Positions 35,001 through 44,144 of a stretch of 64,000 nucleotides of DNA are shown in pieces; within the stretch, counting starts at the first letter, position 1, and every line of letters begins with the position of its first letter. Origin of the DNA: Pseudomonas reactans. Its GTDB lineage: Bacteria; Pseudomonadota; Gammaproteobacteria; Pseudomonadales; Pseudomonadaceae. Position numbers and translations under genes: made by a program. Below the pieces are notes generated by a model, which was given only the letters and a program-made list of their open reading frames with translations, searched no databases and was not told the DNA's origin. The stretch lies in assembly GCF_013385825.1 (NCBI RefSeq), contig NZ_JACAPG010000002.1:124001-188000 (forward strand), written 5' to 3'.

Positions 35001-35349
35001 ACGGCGCCAGCTCGCGCTGCTCGTCGGCGGCGTAGCTGAAGGGGATTTTCTCGGCATAGGGCTCGAGGAAAAAGTCAAAGGGGTTGAACACCGCCATTTC
35101 AGCGACCAGGTCGACCTCGATGCGCAGCTCATTGGTCTTTTCCGGAAACACCAAGCGCGCCAGGTAATTGCCTTGAGGGTCTTGCTGCCAATTGATGAAG
35201 TGCTGTTCGGGCAGCACTTTCAGCGCGTAGGACAGAATCCGCGTGCGGCTATGGGCCGCCGGGCGTAGACGCACAATCTGCGGGCCGAGTTCGACCGCGC
35301 GGTCGTAGCGGTAATGCGTAACGTGGTGCAACGCGACATGAATCGACAC
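32059..35349 (-). CDS. Large transglutaminase-DUF2126 protein
   Basis: A 1096-residue protein. The GTG at 35349 has GGAGG 7 nt upstream and gives the expected start (SIHVALHHVTHYRYDRAV). Residues 1-280 are a transglutaminase-like unit with Cys in GSCRDSAWLL (about 178), His in TDLHAWCEVY and Asp in GWIGLDATSG. The remaining 800 residues are DUF2126 (for example RLTMGGEPTFVSIDD and GGGNHFVLGGATPKDSPFLRRP cut to GGGNHFVLGG). DUF2126 resembles a glutamine-synthetase/amidoligase-type region in published domain surveys, which I cite from memory. It heads a three-gene set with the ATP-grasp/alpha-E and second transglutaminase proteins. Confidence 0.87.
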   Translation of the reverse strand: MSIHVALHHVTHYRYDRAVELGPQIVRLRPAAHSRTRILSYALKVLPEQHFINWQQDPQGNYLARLVFPEKTNELRIEVDLVAEMAVFNPFDFFLEPYAEKIPFSYAADEQRELAPYLETLPLTPKFAAYLAGIDRTPLPAVDFLVGLNQRLAADIGYLIRMEPGVQTPEFTLENASGSCRDSAWLLVQLLRNLGLAARFVSGYLIQLTADVKALDGPSGTEVDFTDLHAWCEVYLPGAGWIGLDATSGLFAGEGHIPLACSPDPSSAAPISGLVEPCECEFTHEMSVERIWEAPRVTKPYTEEQWLAIQALGRQIDGDLLKDDVRLTMGGEPTFVSIDDPDGAEWNTAALGPDKRRLSAELFQRMRKHYAPKGLVHFGQGKWYPGEQLPRWSLNCYWRRDGVPIWHNSALIADEQEDYGADGALTGRFLASVAERLKLPARFVFPAFEDNFYYLWREGALPQNVTAQDPRLSDDLERERLRKVFSQGLDKVIGQVLPLARTAANDRWQSGRWYLRDNHCRLVPGDSPLGYRLPLASQPWVTAAEYPFVHPTDPNQDQPELPATAQLQHHAEPAPSDERVPKVDESADWLTRTALCAEARDGRLYLFMPPLERVEDYLELVAAIEATAEELHCPVLLEGYEPPADTRLSNFRVTPDPGVIEVNVQPSATWDELVERTEFLYEEARQTRLTTEKFMIDGRHTGTGGGNHFVLGGATPKDSPFLRRPDLLRSLISYWHNHPSLSYLFSGLFIGPTSQAPRVDEARNDALYELEIAFAQMPEPGEECPPWLVDRLLRNLLIDVTGNTHRAEFCIDKLYSPDGATGRLGLLELRAFEMPPHARMSLTQQLLLRALVARFWREPYAPPKLARWGTELHDRFLLPHFIEQDFADVIVELNSAGYPLRAEWFAAHLEFRFPKVGDYAVSGIELELRQALEPWHVLGEEGAVGGTVRYVDSSLERLQVKLTGLPPQRYLLTCNGVPVPLQPTGRVGEFVAGVRYRAWQPANCLQPTIPVHAPLVFDLLDTWMQRSLGGCQYHVAHPGGRNYDSLPVNANEAESRRMARFFRLGHSPGKQSVPTVVVNDELPMTLDLRRFPNKND

Positions 35350-35524
35350 GGCGGCCTCCTGCGAGCCAGGGCATGGAAACAAAGCGCGCAAGACTTATGC
35401 CAGAGCGGCGGTCATTGCGCTTTATCGTAAGACCCGTTGCAGTACAGCACCAAAACGGCGCTGTGGCTGCGCCAATGGTGCGAGGCTCGCACATATTTGT
35501 GGCAGGCGTGATGAATCTACTCAA

Positions 35525-35974
35525 TCAGCGCGTTTTGCGCGCGGCGATCGCGGTTTGGCGCAGGTGGCGTATGTCTAGGAGTCGCTGGCGCATTTCGCGA
35601 TGGCGCTGGCTGTTGAGCAGCAGTAACCCCAGCAGTGGAAAGAGCACCGCCAAGCCATAGACCAGCGTGGGCAGGTCGTACTGGATCATCGGCAAGACGA
35701 ACAACAAACAAGCCGCCAGATACCCGGCCACCAGCCTGGTTGCCCAGGCGTAGCCTCGCGCAATCATCACATTGGCGAACACAATCACCGCCACCAGCCC
35801 CAGGATCATGGCGCCCGAGTAGCTGGACTTGAGCTCGGGATCGACGGCGCGCAGGTAGGTCACACCCGCCATGGACACGGCCGCCGAACCGGAGAAGATC
35901 GCCATGAAGATGGTGCCCATGAAAACCGGGAAATAGCGCGCCAGGAAACTGCGCATATCGGGAAAGCCGCTCAT
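35525..35974 (-). CDS. Small four-TM membrane protein, possible immunity protein
   Basis: A 149-residue protein with four hydrophobic segments (around residues 12-40, 50-72, 78-98 and 105-120) and a basic C-terminal tail (NSQRHREMRQRLLDIRHLRQ). I recognise no family. Its ATG overlaps the stop of the upstream glycine-rich protein gene (ATGA), so the two are made together. A small polytopic membrane protein coupled to a protein with a pore-like segment is the usual layout of immunity to membrane-depolarising toxins. This role is inference. Confidence 0.65.
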   Translation of the reverse strand: MSGFPDMRSFLARYFPVFMGTIFMAIFSGSAAVSMAGVTYLRAVDPELKSSYSGAMILGLVAVIVFANVMIARGYAWATRLVAGYLAACLLFVLPMIQYDLPTLVYGLAVLFPLLGLLLLNSQRHREMRQRLLDIRHLRQTAIAARKTR

Positions 35975-36903
35975 TCCGTCAGGTCCTCGTAGAGGCCGAT
36001 GGCAATTGTTTCGGCACTGCCCACGTGGCCGCTGCGGTGGCTGCCCCAGATGCCGAGGACGCCTCCCAGGGCATCCCTGAGCTGGGTCATGGTGGCATGG
36101 CGAATTTGCGTGGAACTGTAGCTTTTGGTCAGTTTACCGGCGCGCTGCTGTAACTTGAGCAGCTTGGGCGTCAGGCTGGGATCACGCAGGCTGAGCAACT
36201 CCTTGGTCAACTTCTTGCGTTCCTGGCGGCTCAGGCCCTTGAGCAACTCGTACCAACTCTTGCCCAATGCTGCGGCCTTGTTGGCCTTGAGCAGCCGGAC
36301 CGTGGTCAACGCACCCGTGCCGATACCCACCAACGAGGCCGCATCAAGGATGGGCGAAACGGCGCCATACCATTCGGCGTCGTCCATGCGATCGTTGGCA
36401 TCCGGGTCGAGTACTTCGTTAAAGGTACGTGCCACGCCAAACCCGCATTGCGCACTGCTGGCCAACGCCGCCGTGATACCAATGCCCACCACAAACGCAC
36501 TGGCGCCGGCGGTGAAGGGGACGGCCACGCTGCCACTGAACACCACGATCCAGCCAATGATCGCTGCGCCGCACGACAGCCCCATGTCGAATGCCTCCTT
36601 CTGCAGGCGACCTTCGCGGGGGTCGGTTTTCACCTGTTCCACAAACTGGGCGGGCGAAATGTACTTCTGCGCCTCGCGCAAAATGACGCGCTTGGGCCTG
36701 ATGCTGCAGATCGGCTTGAATTCGCGCAGGGTCACCACGTTGAAATCGGCGTCAATGTACACGACACCCGCGCCGACGATACCGGGGTCTGCGTCGATGG
36801 CAGCGAACAGGCGCGGCAGGTTGATCTGGCTCTCGATGCGCTGGCGCGCCATGAATTGGGAGCGATTGAAGTCCATGCCGATGCCGGCCAGGGGGGTGCC
36901 CAT
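35971..36903 (-). CDS. Protein with glycine-rich hydrophobic hairpin, possible pore-forming effector
   Basis: A 310-residue protein of no family I can name. Residues 1-100 are soluble (VVYIDADFNVVTLREFKPIC). Residues about 110-160 are a hydrophobic glycine/alanine-rich stretch (GAAIIGWIVVFSGSVAVPF, TAGASAFVVGIGITAALASS) with GxxxG-like spacing. Residues 160-310 are soluble and basic (GLSRQERKKLTKELLSLRDP, ending SAETIAIGLYEDLTE). There is no signal peptide and no large export domain. Together with the coupled four-TM gene, this resembles type VI effector/immunity pairs such as Tse4/Tsi4, whose toxin has a glycine zipper; I cannot confirm homology. No T6SS structural genes are in the window. 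Confidence 0.55.
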   Translation of the reverse strand: MGTPLAGIGMDFNRSQFMARQRIESQINLPRLFAAIDADPGIVGAGVVYIDADFNVVTLREFKPICSIRPKRVILREAQKYISPAQFVEQVKTDPREGRLQKEAFDMGLSCGAAIIGWIVVFSGSVAVPFTAGASAFVVGIGITAALASSAQCGFGVARTFNEVLDPDANDRMDDAEWYGAVSPILDAASLVGIGTGALTTVRLLKANKAAALGKSWYELLKGLSRQERKKLTKELLSLRDPSLTPKLLKLQQRAGKLTKSYSSTQIRHATMTQLRDALGGVLGIWGSHRSGHVGSAETIAIGLYEDLTE

Positions 36904-36946
36904 GGGGGTGCTCTTCCTTGAAAAATTGCGGTGACGGGTCTGACGT

Positions 36947-37030
36947 CATCGCCGGCAAGCCGGCTCCTACCGTTGACCGCATTCCAACGTTAAAACGCGG
37001 TCAACGGTAGGAGCTGGCTTGCCAGCGATG
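36947..37030. repeat. REP pair, mixed class, with extended palindromic spacer
   Basis: A class A REP (ATCGCCGGCAAGCCGGCTCC) faces a variant (GGAGCTGGCTTGCCAGCGAT). Between them CCGTTGACCGC and GCGGTCAACGG are also inverted, so arms of about 35-40 bp each surround a 15-bp loop. This is longer pairing than in the other elements here. Confidence 0.9.
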
Positions 37031-37079
37031 GCAATCTAATGGGCGCCACCTTAACAAACAGGCTCGCCACCGAATAGAA

Positions 37080-37107
37080 AGCAAAACGCCAGCACTAGGC
37101 TGGCGTT
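37080..37107 (-). terminator. Terminator of ygiQ
   Basis: Minus-strand hairpin AACGCCAGC-ctagt-GCTGGCGTT followed by TTGCTTTC, 20 bp after the ygiQ stop. Confidence 0.85.
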
Positions 37108-37126
37108 CTAACTATTCAGGCTGCGA

Positions 37127-39430
<2,304 letters not shown>

Positions 39431-39526
39431 GACGGTGACCGGTGTTGAGATGGAAAATCGCGGGCGCGGAATATAGCACAAATTTTGACCAATTCCGACG
39501 GTAATGGTCGGAATTGAGCAGACGGG

Positions 39527-40924
39527 TTATTCGTCGTCGTCGAAGTTGTAGCTGCCCGGCGCGAGGTTCTCGAAGCGGGTGTACTTACCGATGAAGGCCA
39601 GGCGGATAAAACCGATGGGGCCGTTCCGCTGCTTGCCGATGATGATCTCGGCGATGCCCTTGTGCTCGGTCTCGGGGTGGTACACCTCGTCGCGGTACAC
39701 GAACATGATGACGTCGGCGTCCTGCTCGATCGCACCCGATTCCCGCAAGTCGGAGTTCACCGGGCGCTTGTTGGGACGTTGTTCCAGGGAACGGTTGAGC
39801 TGGGACAGCGCCACCACTGGGCAGTTGAATTCCTTGGCCAGGGCTTTCAAGGACCGGGAAATCTCGGAAATCTCGTTGGTCCGGCTGTCACCGCTGGAAC
39901 CCGGGATCTGCATCAACTGGAGGTAGTCGATCATGATCAGGGCGATGTCACCGTGCTCACGCACCAGGCGGCGGGTGCGTGCACGCATCTCCGAGGGGCT
40001 GATGCCCGCGGTGTCGTCGATGAACAGCTTGCGGTCATTGAGCAGGTTGACCGCCGAGGTCAGCCGCGGCCAGTCGTCGTCTTCCAGCTGGCCGGAACGC
40101 ACCTTGGTCTGGTCGATACGCCCCAGGGACGAGAGCATCCGCATGATCAGCGATTCACCGGGCATCTCGAGGGAGTACACCAAGACAGTCTTGTCGCTGC
40201 GCAACACGGCGTTTTCCACCAGGTTCATCGCGAAGGTGGTCTTACCCATGGACGGACGACCGGCAACGATGATCAAGTCGGACGGCTGCAGGCCGCTGGT
40301 CTTCTCGTCCAGGTCGGCATAACCGGTAGAAATACCGGTGATGGCCGCGTCGGTGTTGAACAGCGTGTCGATACGGTCGATGGCCTTGGTCAACAGCTCG
40401 TTGACGCCCACCGGGCCGCCGGTTTTCGGGCGGGCCTCGGCGATCTGGAAGATCTGGCGTTCGGCTTCGTCGAGGATCTCTTCGGCGGTACGCCCTTCCG
40501 GATTGAAGGCGCTGTCGGCGATCTCGGTGCTGATACCGATCAGTTGGCGCAGCGTGGCCCGCTGGCGAACAATCTGGGCATAGGCTTTGATGTTGGCGAC
40601 GGACGGCGTGTTCTTCGCCAGCTCACCGAGGTAGCCGAGGCCGCCAACCTGGGAGGTCTGGCCTTCCTTGTCTAGCTGCTCGGCCAAGGTCACCACATCG
40701 ATCGGTGAGTTCTGGTCGGCCAGCTTGGCGATGGCGCGGAAGATCAGGCGGTGGTCATGGCGATAGAAGTCACCGTCCGAGACTTGATCCAGCACGCGTT
40801 CCCAGGCGTTGTTGTCCAGCATCAAACCACCGAGCACGGCCTGTTCGGCCTCGATGGAATGCGGCGGCACCTTCAGGGCAGCGGTTTGCAGATCGTATTG
40901 CTCAGGAGCTGAAATATCGTTCAT
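39527..40924 (-). CDS. dnaB: Replicative DNA helicase DnaB
   Basis: A 465-residue hexameric 5'-3' helicase that unwinds DNA at the replication fork and recruits primase. The N-terminal domain begins PPHSIEAEQAVLGGLML (about 20-36). The RecA-like motor has Walker A in AGRPSMGKTTFAMN (about 226-239), Walker B MIDYLQLM (about 340) and the arginine-finger region RDEVYHPETEHKG near the C-terminus. No intein is present. The ATG at 40924 is preferred to the GTG two codons earlier. It follows rplI after a terminator, so it probably has its own promoter. An inverted repeat ATTCCGAC/GTCGGAAT (39492-39514) follows the stop. Confidence 0.97.
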   Translation of the reverse strand: MNDISAPEQYDLQTAALKVPPHSIEAEQAVLGGLMLDNNAWERVLDQVSDGDFYRHDHRLIFRAIAKLADQNSPIDVVTLAEQLDKEGQTSQVGGLGYLGELAKNTPSVANIKAYAQIVRQRATLRQLIGISTEIADSAFNPEGRTAEEILDEAERQIFQIAEARPKTGGPVGVNELLTKAIDRIDTLFNTDAAITGISTGYADLDEKTSGLQPSDLIIVAGRPSMGKTTFAMNLVENAVLRSDKTVLVYSLEMPGESLIMRMLSSLGRIDQTKVRSGQLEDDDWPRLTSAVNLLNDRKLFIDDTAGISPSEMRARTRRLVREHGDIALIMIDYLQLMQIPGSSGDSRTNEISEISRSLKALAKEFNCPVVALSQLNRSLEQRPNKRPVNSDLRESGAIEQDADVIMFVYRDEVYHPETEHKGIAEIIIGKQRNGPIGFIRLAFIGKYTRFENLAPGSYNFDDDE

Positions 40925-40950
40925 GGCCACTTGGAATTTGGGGAGTGTAG

Positions 40951-40987
40951 AAAAACAAAAGGCACGACCTGTAAACAGGATCGTGCC
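40951..40987 (-). terminator. Terminator of the rpsF-rpsR-rplI operon
   Basis: Minus-strand stem GGCACGA/TCGTGCC (with further CCTGT/ACAGG pairing) followed by TTTTGTTTTT, 47 bp after the rplI stop. Confidence 0.9.
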
Positions 40988-41034
40988 CGATGTTAACTGG
41001 CTGACACGCGAGGTGCCAGTCAGTTAGGTGCTGC

Positions 41035-41481
41035 TTAAGCTGCTACCACGATAACGCGTACGGTGGCTTCAACTTCGGCGTGCAGGTGCACGGCTACGTC
41101 GAATTCGCCTACGTTACGGATGGTGCCGTTCGGCAGACGAACTTCGCTCTTCTGCACTTCAACGCCGGAGGCGGTCAGTGCATCAGCGATGTCGTGGGTG
41201 CCGATCGAACCGAACAGCTTGCCTTCGTCACCGGCGGTGGCAGTGATAGTCACTTCCAGCTCAGCCAGTTGGGCAGCGCGAGTTTCGGCCGAAGCTTTTT
41301 TGTCTGCTGCTGCTTGTTCCAGCTCAGCACGACGCTCTTCAAACGCAGCCAGGTTGGCAGCGGTTGCAGCGGTGGCTTTGCCGTATGGCAGCAGGTAGTT
41401 ACGACCGTAACCGGCCTTAACGTTCACTTTGTCGCCCAGGTTGCCCAGGTTGGCGACTTTTTCCAGAAGGATCAGTTGCAT
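41035..41481 (-). CDS. rplI: 50S ribosomal protein L9
   Basis: A 148-residue ribosomal protein with the L9 N-domain ([35 protein letters not shown]), the long connecting helix (residues about 42-75, Ala/Glu/Lys-rich) and the C-terminal rRNA-binding domain ([16 protein letters not shown]). L9 binds 23S domain V and limits frameshifting. It is last of the rpsF-rpsR-DUF2232-rplI set, and a strong terminator follows. Confidence 0.98.
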   Translation of the reverse strand: MQLILLEKVANLGNLGDKVNVKAGYGRNYLLPYGKATAATAANLAAFEERRAELEQAAADKKASAETRAAQLAELEVTITATAGDEGKLFGSIGTHDIADALTASGVEVQKSEVRLPNGTIRNVGEFDVAVHLHAEVEATVRVIVVAA

Positions 41482-41499
41482 GTGAAAATCCTCTAACTT

Positions 41500-42393
41500 T
41501 TAACCTTCACCGTTCGCGTTATCGGCGTCTTTCGGCGCCAGACGACCGCGAAAATCAATCAGGCCGTCGACAATGGCCAAAACCACGAGTAACGGATAGA
41601 TCAGTTGCATGAACATCAGCATCGTTACGTACATCCCCACCAGCCAGAACTTGGCCAGGCGCTTCTGCGCGACCAGCCCGTGAATCAGGGCCAGTCCGGA
41701 AAACACCAGCGGTACGCTGCAAAACAGCACCAGCAAGGTGGCTTGTGAACCGAAGTACGGTCCGACCACCATGAGTGCCAGCAGCAACATCGCCGGGCCC
41801 ACGGGGATTCTGATACTGCGAAACTCGCGACCAAAACCACCCGGGTTGTACAACAACGCCTGCCAATAACGCCCAAGCATCAGGCTCAGCAAACTGACGA
41901 TCTGCATCATTACCGCCATCAGGCCGATCAGGGCCGGTGCAATCAGCGTTGCCAGTCGCGCTCGCTCTTCTACCGACAGCTGTTGGTAGAGTTCCCCGAG
42001 GGCCATCGGCAGGATCTTGACGATCTCTTGCGACAGCGCCTCGATCTGCGGGCGGAAAGCCGCGTCAATCAACACCGAAAACACCAACCCCAATGCCACG
42101 CTGACCAGCAGCGTGCGGACCCAGGACTCACTTGCGCGCAAAACCAACGCAAGGCTCGACGCCCCCAGCAGCACCAGAAGCACTTTGGGTTCGCCCAGTT
42201 GCAACCACCAGATCAAGGCGGCTACGACTCCCAGGGCCAGGATGCCAACGGCATCCTGCAAACCGCGCCGCAGGAGCACAAGGCATCCAGCGGCAGCAGC
42301 CAACCAATACAACAACGGCAATGCTGCACATCCAGCCACTACCAGAGTGGCCTGCACACGACCGCGCATGATGAACTCAGCTAAGGCGCGCAT
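41500..42393 (-). CDS. DUF2232 family integral membrane protein
   Basis: A 297-residue hydrophobic protein with about eight TM segments and few charged loops (for example RASESWVRTLLVSVALGLVF and YQQLSVEERARLATLIAPAL). It sits between rpsR and rplI, a placement of DUF2232 (YybS-like) proteins that I recall across Pseudomonas but not in E. coli. Its function is unknown; a link to envelope biogenesis or energy coupling would be guesswork. Composition and codon use match its neighbours, so it is an ancestral operon member rather than an insertion. Confidence 0.82.
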   Translation of the reverse strand: MRALAEFIMRGRVQATLVVAGCAALPLLYWLAAAAGCLVLLRRGLQDAVGILALGVVAALIWWLQLGEPKVLLVLLGASSLALVLRASESWVRTLLVSVALGLVFSVLIDAAFRPQIEALSQEIVKILPMALGELYQQLSVEERARLATLIAPALIGLMAVMMQIVSLLSLMLGRYWQALLYNPGGFGREFRSIRIPVGPAMLLLALMVVGPYFGSQATLLVLFCSVPLVFSGLALIHGLVAQKRLAKFWLVGMYVTMLMFMQLIYPLLVVLAIVDGLIDFRGRLAPKDADNANGEG

Positions 42394-42429
42394 GCATTCA
42401 ATCCCTTACTACTTGTCGACTGCCCGGTC

Positions 42430-42660
42430 TCAGCGGCCGTGGCTGTCGGTGTAGGCCAGCAGGGCCAGGAAGCGGGCGCGCTTGATAGCGGTGGCCAGCT
42501 GACGCTGATAACGTGCTTTGGTACCGGTGATACGGCTTGGAACGATTTTGCCGGTCTCGGATACGTAGGCTTTCAGAGTGTTGAGATCTTTGTAATCGAT
42601 CTCTTTCACGTCTTCAGCGGTGAAGCGGCAGAATTTACGACGACGGAAGAAACGTGCCAT
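42430..42660 (-). CDS. rpsR: 30S ribosomal protein S18
   Basis: A 76-residue ribosomal protein, normal S18 length. Signature segments are [20 protein letters not shown] at the N-terminus and [20 protein letters not shown] in the core. It binds the 16S central domain as a heterodimer with S6, the product of the gene just upstream (28 bp gap), and the S6:S18 pair probably represses the operon via the leader at 43182-43223. Confidence 0.98.
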
Positions 42661-42688
42661 TTGATAGGCTCCTTAAAAGGTCCGTGGA

Positions 42689-43111
42689 TTACTCGTCAGC
42701 GTTATCGCTGTTGTCGCTGTCATCACTATCAGCGCTATCAGCGCCTTCGTGCTCAGGACGGTCGCGACGCTCACGGCGCTCACTGCGGTTTTCTTCAGCC
42801 TTGAGCATCTCGGATTGGCCGGTAACGGCTTCTTCGCGACGGATGACCAGGTTACGGATCACAGCATCGTTGTAGCGGAAGTTGTCTTCAAGCTCGGCCA
42901 GGGCCTTGCCAGTGCACTCAACGTTCAGCATCACGTAGTGAGCCTTGTGAACATTGTTGATTGCGTAGGCCAGTTGACGACGGCCCCAATCTTCCAGACG
43001 GTGGATTTTGCCGCCGTCTTCTTCGATCAGCTTGGTGTAACGCTCAACCATGCCGCCGACTTGCTCGCTTTGATCCGGGTGGACCAAAAAGATGATTTCG
43101 TAATGACGCAT
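42689..43111 (-). CDS. rpsF: 30S ribosomal protein S6
   Basis: A 140-residue S6. The core begins [20 protein letters not shown] and includes [17 protein letters not shown] and [16 protein letters not shown]. After residue 105 an acidic tail follows ([20 protein letters not shown], ending in Glu). RimK adds glutamates to the S6 C-terminus in E. coli and in P. fluorescens, and this Glu-ending tail suits that. First gene of the ribosomal operon; GGAG precedes the ATG. Confidence 0.97.
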   Translation of the reverse strand: MRHYEIIFLVHPDQSEQVGGMVERYTKLIEEDGGKIHRLEDWGRRQLAYAINNVHKAHYVMLNVECTGKALAELEDNFRYNDAVIRNLVIRREEAVTGQSEMLKAEENRSERRERRDRPEHEGADSADSDDSDNSDNADE

Positions 43112-43181
43112 GAATGCTCCTTACGGGTTGTAGCCTGCCGCTCAAAAACGGTCAGACAAGGAGTGAATGACACTTATGGAT

Positions 43182-43223
43182 CTTGCCGCAGGGAGGCACA
43201 TCGGTGCCTGCCAGGAAGGCAAG
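43182..43223 (-). promoter_or_regulatory. Structured rpsF leader, candidate S6:S18 autoregulatory element
   Basis: On the RNA strand, CTTGCC pairs with GGCAAG (43218-43223 with 43182-43187). Inside, GGCAC-CGAT-GTGCC forms a second stem whose loop follows ...CACCGA. An asymmetric internal loop separates them. S6:S18 complexes are known to bind rpsF leaders through a bulged stem carrying CCG, as in 16S rRNA. The stem lies 71-112 nt before the rpsF ATG. The fold is seen by eye; the binding is inferred. Confidence 0.5.
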
Positions 43224-43305
43224 GGGCGCAATTGTAGAGAAGGGGGAGGAAGCGTGCAAGGTGATTGGTGATTATTTGAACAATCTTCCAAACACCACAA
43301 ACCAA

Positions 43306-43373
43306 TTGTAGGAGCCGGCTTGCCAGCGATGGCGTCCGGAAGATCGCTATCGCCGGCAAGCCGGCTCCTACAG
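43306..43373. repeat. REP pair, class A with one variant arm
   Basis: GTAGGAGCCGGCTTGCCAGCGATG faces CTATCGCCGGCAAGCCGGCTCC with about 20 bp between, directly after the rlmB stop. Confidence 0.9.
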
Positions 43374-43382
43374 TCGAGAGGT

Positions 43383-44144
43383 TTACTTCTTCGGCTTGGC
43401 CTTGGCCTTCGCACCGCGTTGGCGCTGGGCTTCAAACAGGCATACGCCGGTGGCGACCGACACGTTGAGACTGCTGACGCTACCGGCCATCGGCAAATGC
43501 ACCAGGTAATCGCAGTGCTCACGAGTCAGGCGACGCATACCTTTGCCTTCGGCGCCCATGATCAGGATGGTCGGCCCGGTGAGGTCCTGGTCATAAATGC
43601 TGACCTCGGCCTCGCCTGCCGTGCCCACGACCCACAGGCCACGCTGCTGGAGTTTCTCCAGGGTGCGCGCCAGGTTGGTCACGGCCACCAACGGAATCAC
43701 TTCCGCCGCGCCGCAGGCAACCTTGCGCACAACCGGCGTCAGGGTGGCCGACTTGTCCTTGGGCACGATCACCGCCAGCGCGCCGGCAGCGTCCGCCGAA
43801 CGCAGGCAAGCGCCGAGGTTGTGCGGATCGGTCACGCCGTCCAGCACCAGCAGCAACGGCGCACCTTCGGTACGGTCGAGCAGCTCGTCGAGCATCGCTT
43901 CGCCCCAGACCTGGCTCGGGCTTACGTCCGCCACCACGCCTTGGTGAACGCCTTCAACCCAGACGTCCATTTCACGGCGCTCGGCCTGACCGATGGCAAC
44001 CTTGTTTTGGGTCGCCAGTTCAACCAGCGCCTGTACGCGCGGCTCGCTGCGGCCCTCGGCCAGCCACACTTGCTTGACGCGTTTCGGGTGGTGACGCAGC
44101 AGTGCTTCTACGGCGTGGACGCCGTAGATTTTTTCCAGACTCAT
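43383..44144 (-). CDS. rlmB: 23S rRNA (guanosine-2251-2'-O)-methyltransferase RlmB
   Basis: A 253-residue SPOUT methyltransferase using S-adenosylmethionine to modify G2251 in the 23S P-loop. The N-terminal substrate-binding domain starts MSLEKIYGVHAVEALLRHHP. SPOUT motifs are LDGVTDPHNLGACLRSADAA (about 106-125), IMGAEGKGMRRL (about 195-206) and the knot sequence HLPMAGSVSSLNVSVATGV (about 215-233). The Lys-rich C-terminal tail (AKAKAKPKK) is a small extension over E. coli (243). Its ATG overlaps the rnr stop by 4 bp, as commonly seen for this pair. Confidence 0.96.
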   Translation of the reverse strand: MSLEKIYGVHAVEALLRHHPKRVKQVWLAEGRSEPRVQALVELATQNKVAIGQAERREMDVWVEGVHQGVVADVSPSQVWGEAMLDELLDRTEGAPLLLVLDGVTDPHNLGACLRSADAAGALAVIVPKDKSATLTPVVRKVACGAAEVIPLVAVTNLARTLEKLQQRGLWVVGTAGEAEVSIYDQDLTGPTILIMGAEGKGMRRLTREHCDYLVHLPMAGSVSSLNVSVATGVCLFEAQRQRGAKAKAKPKK

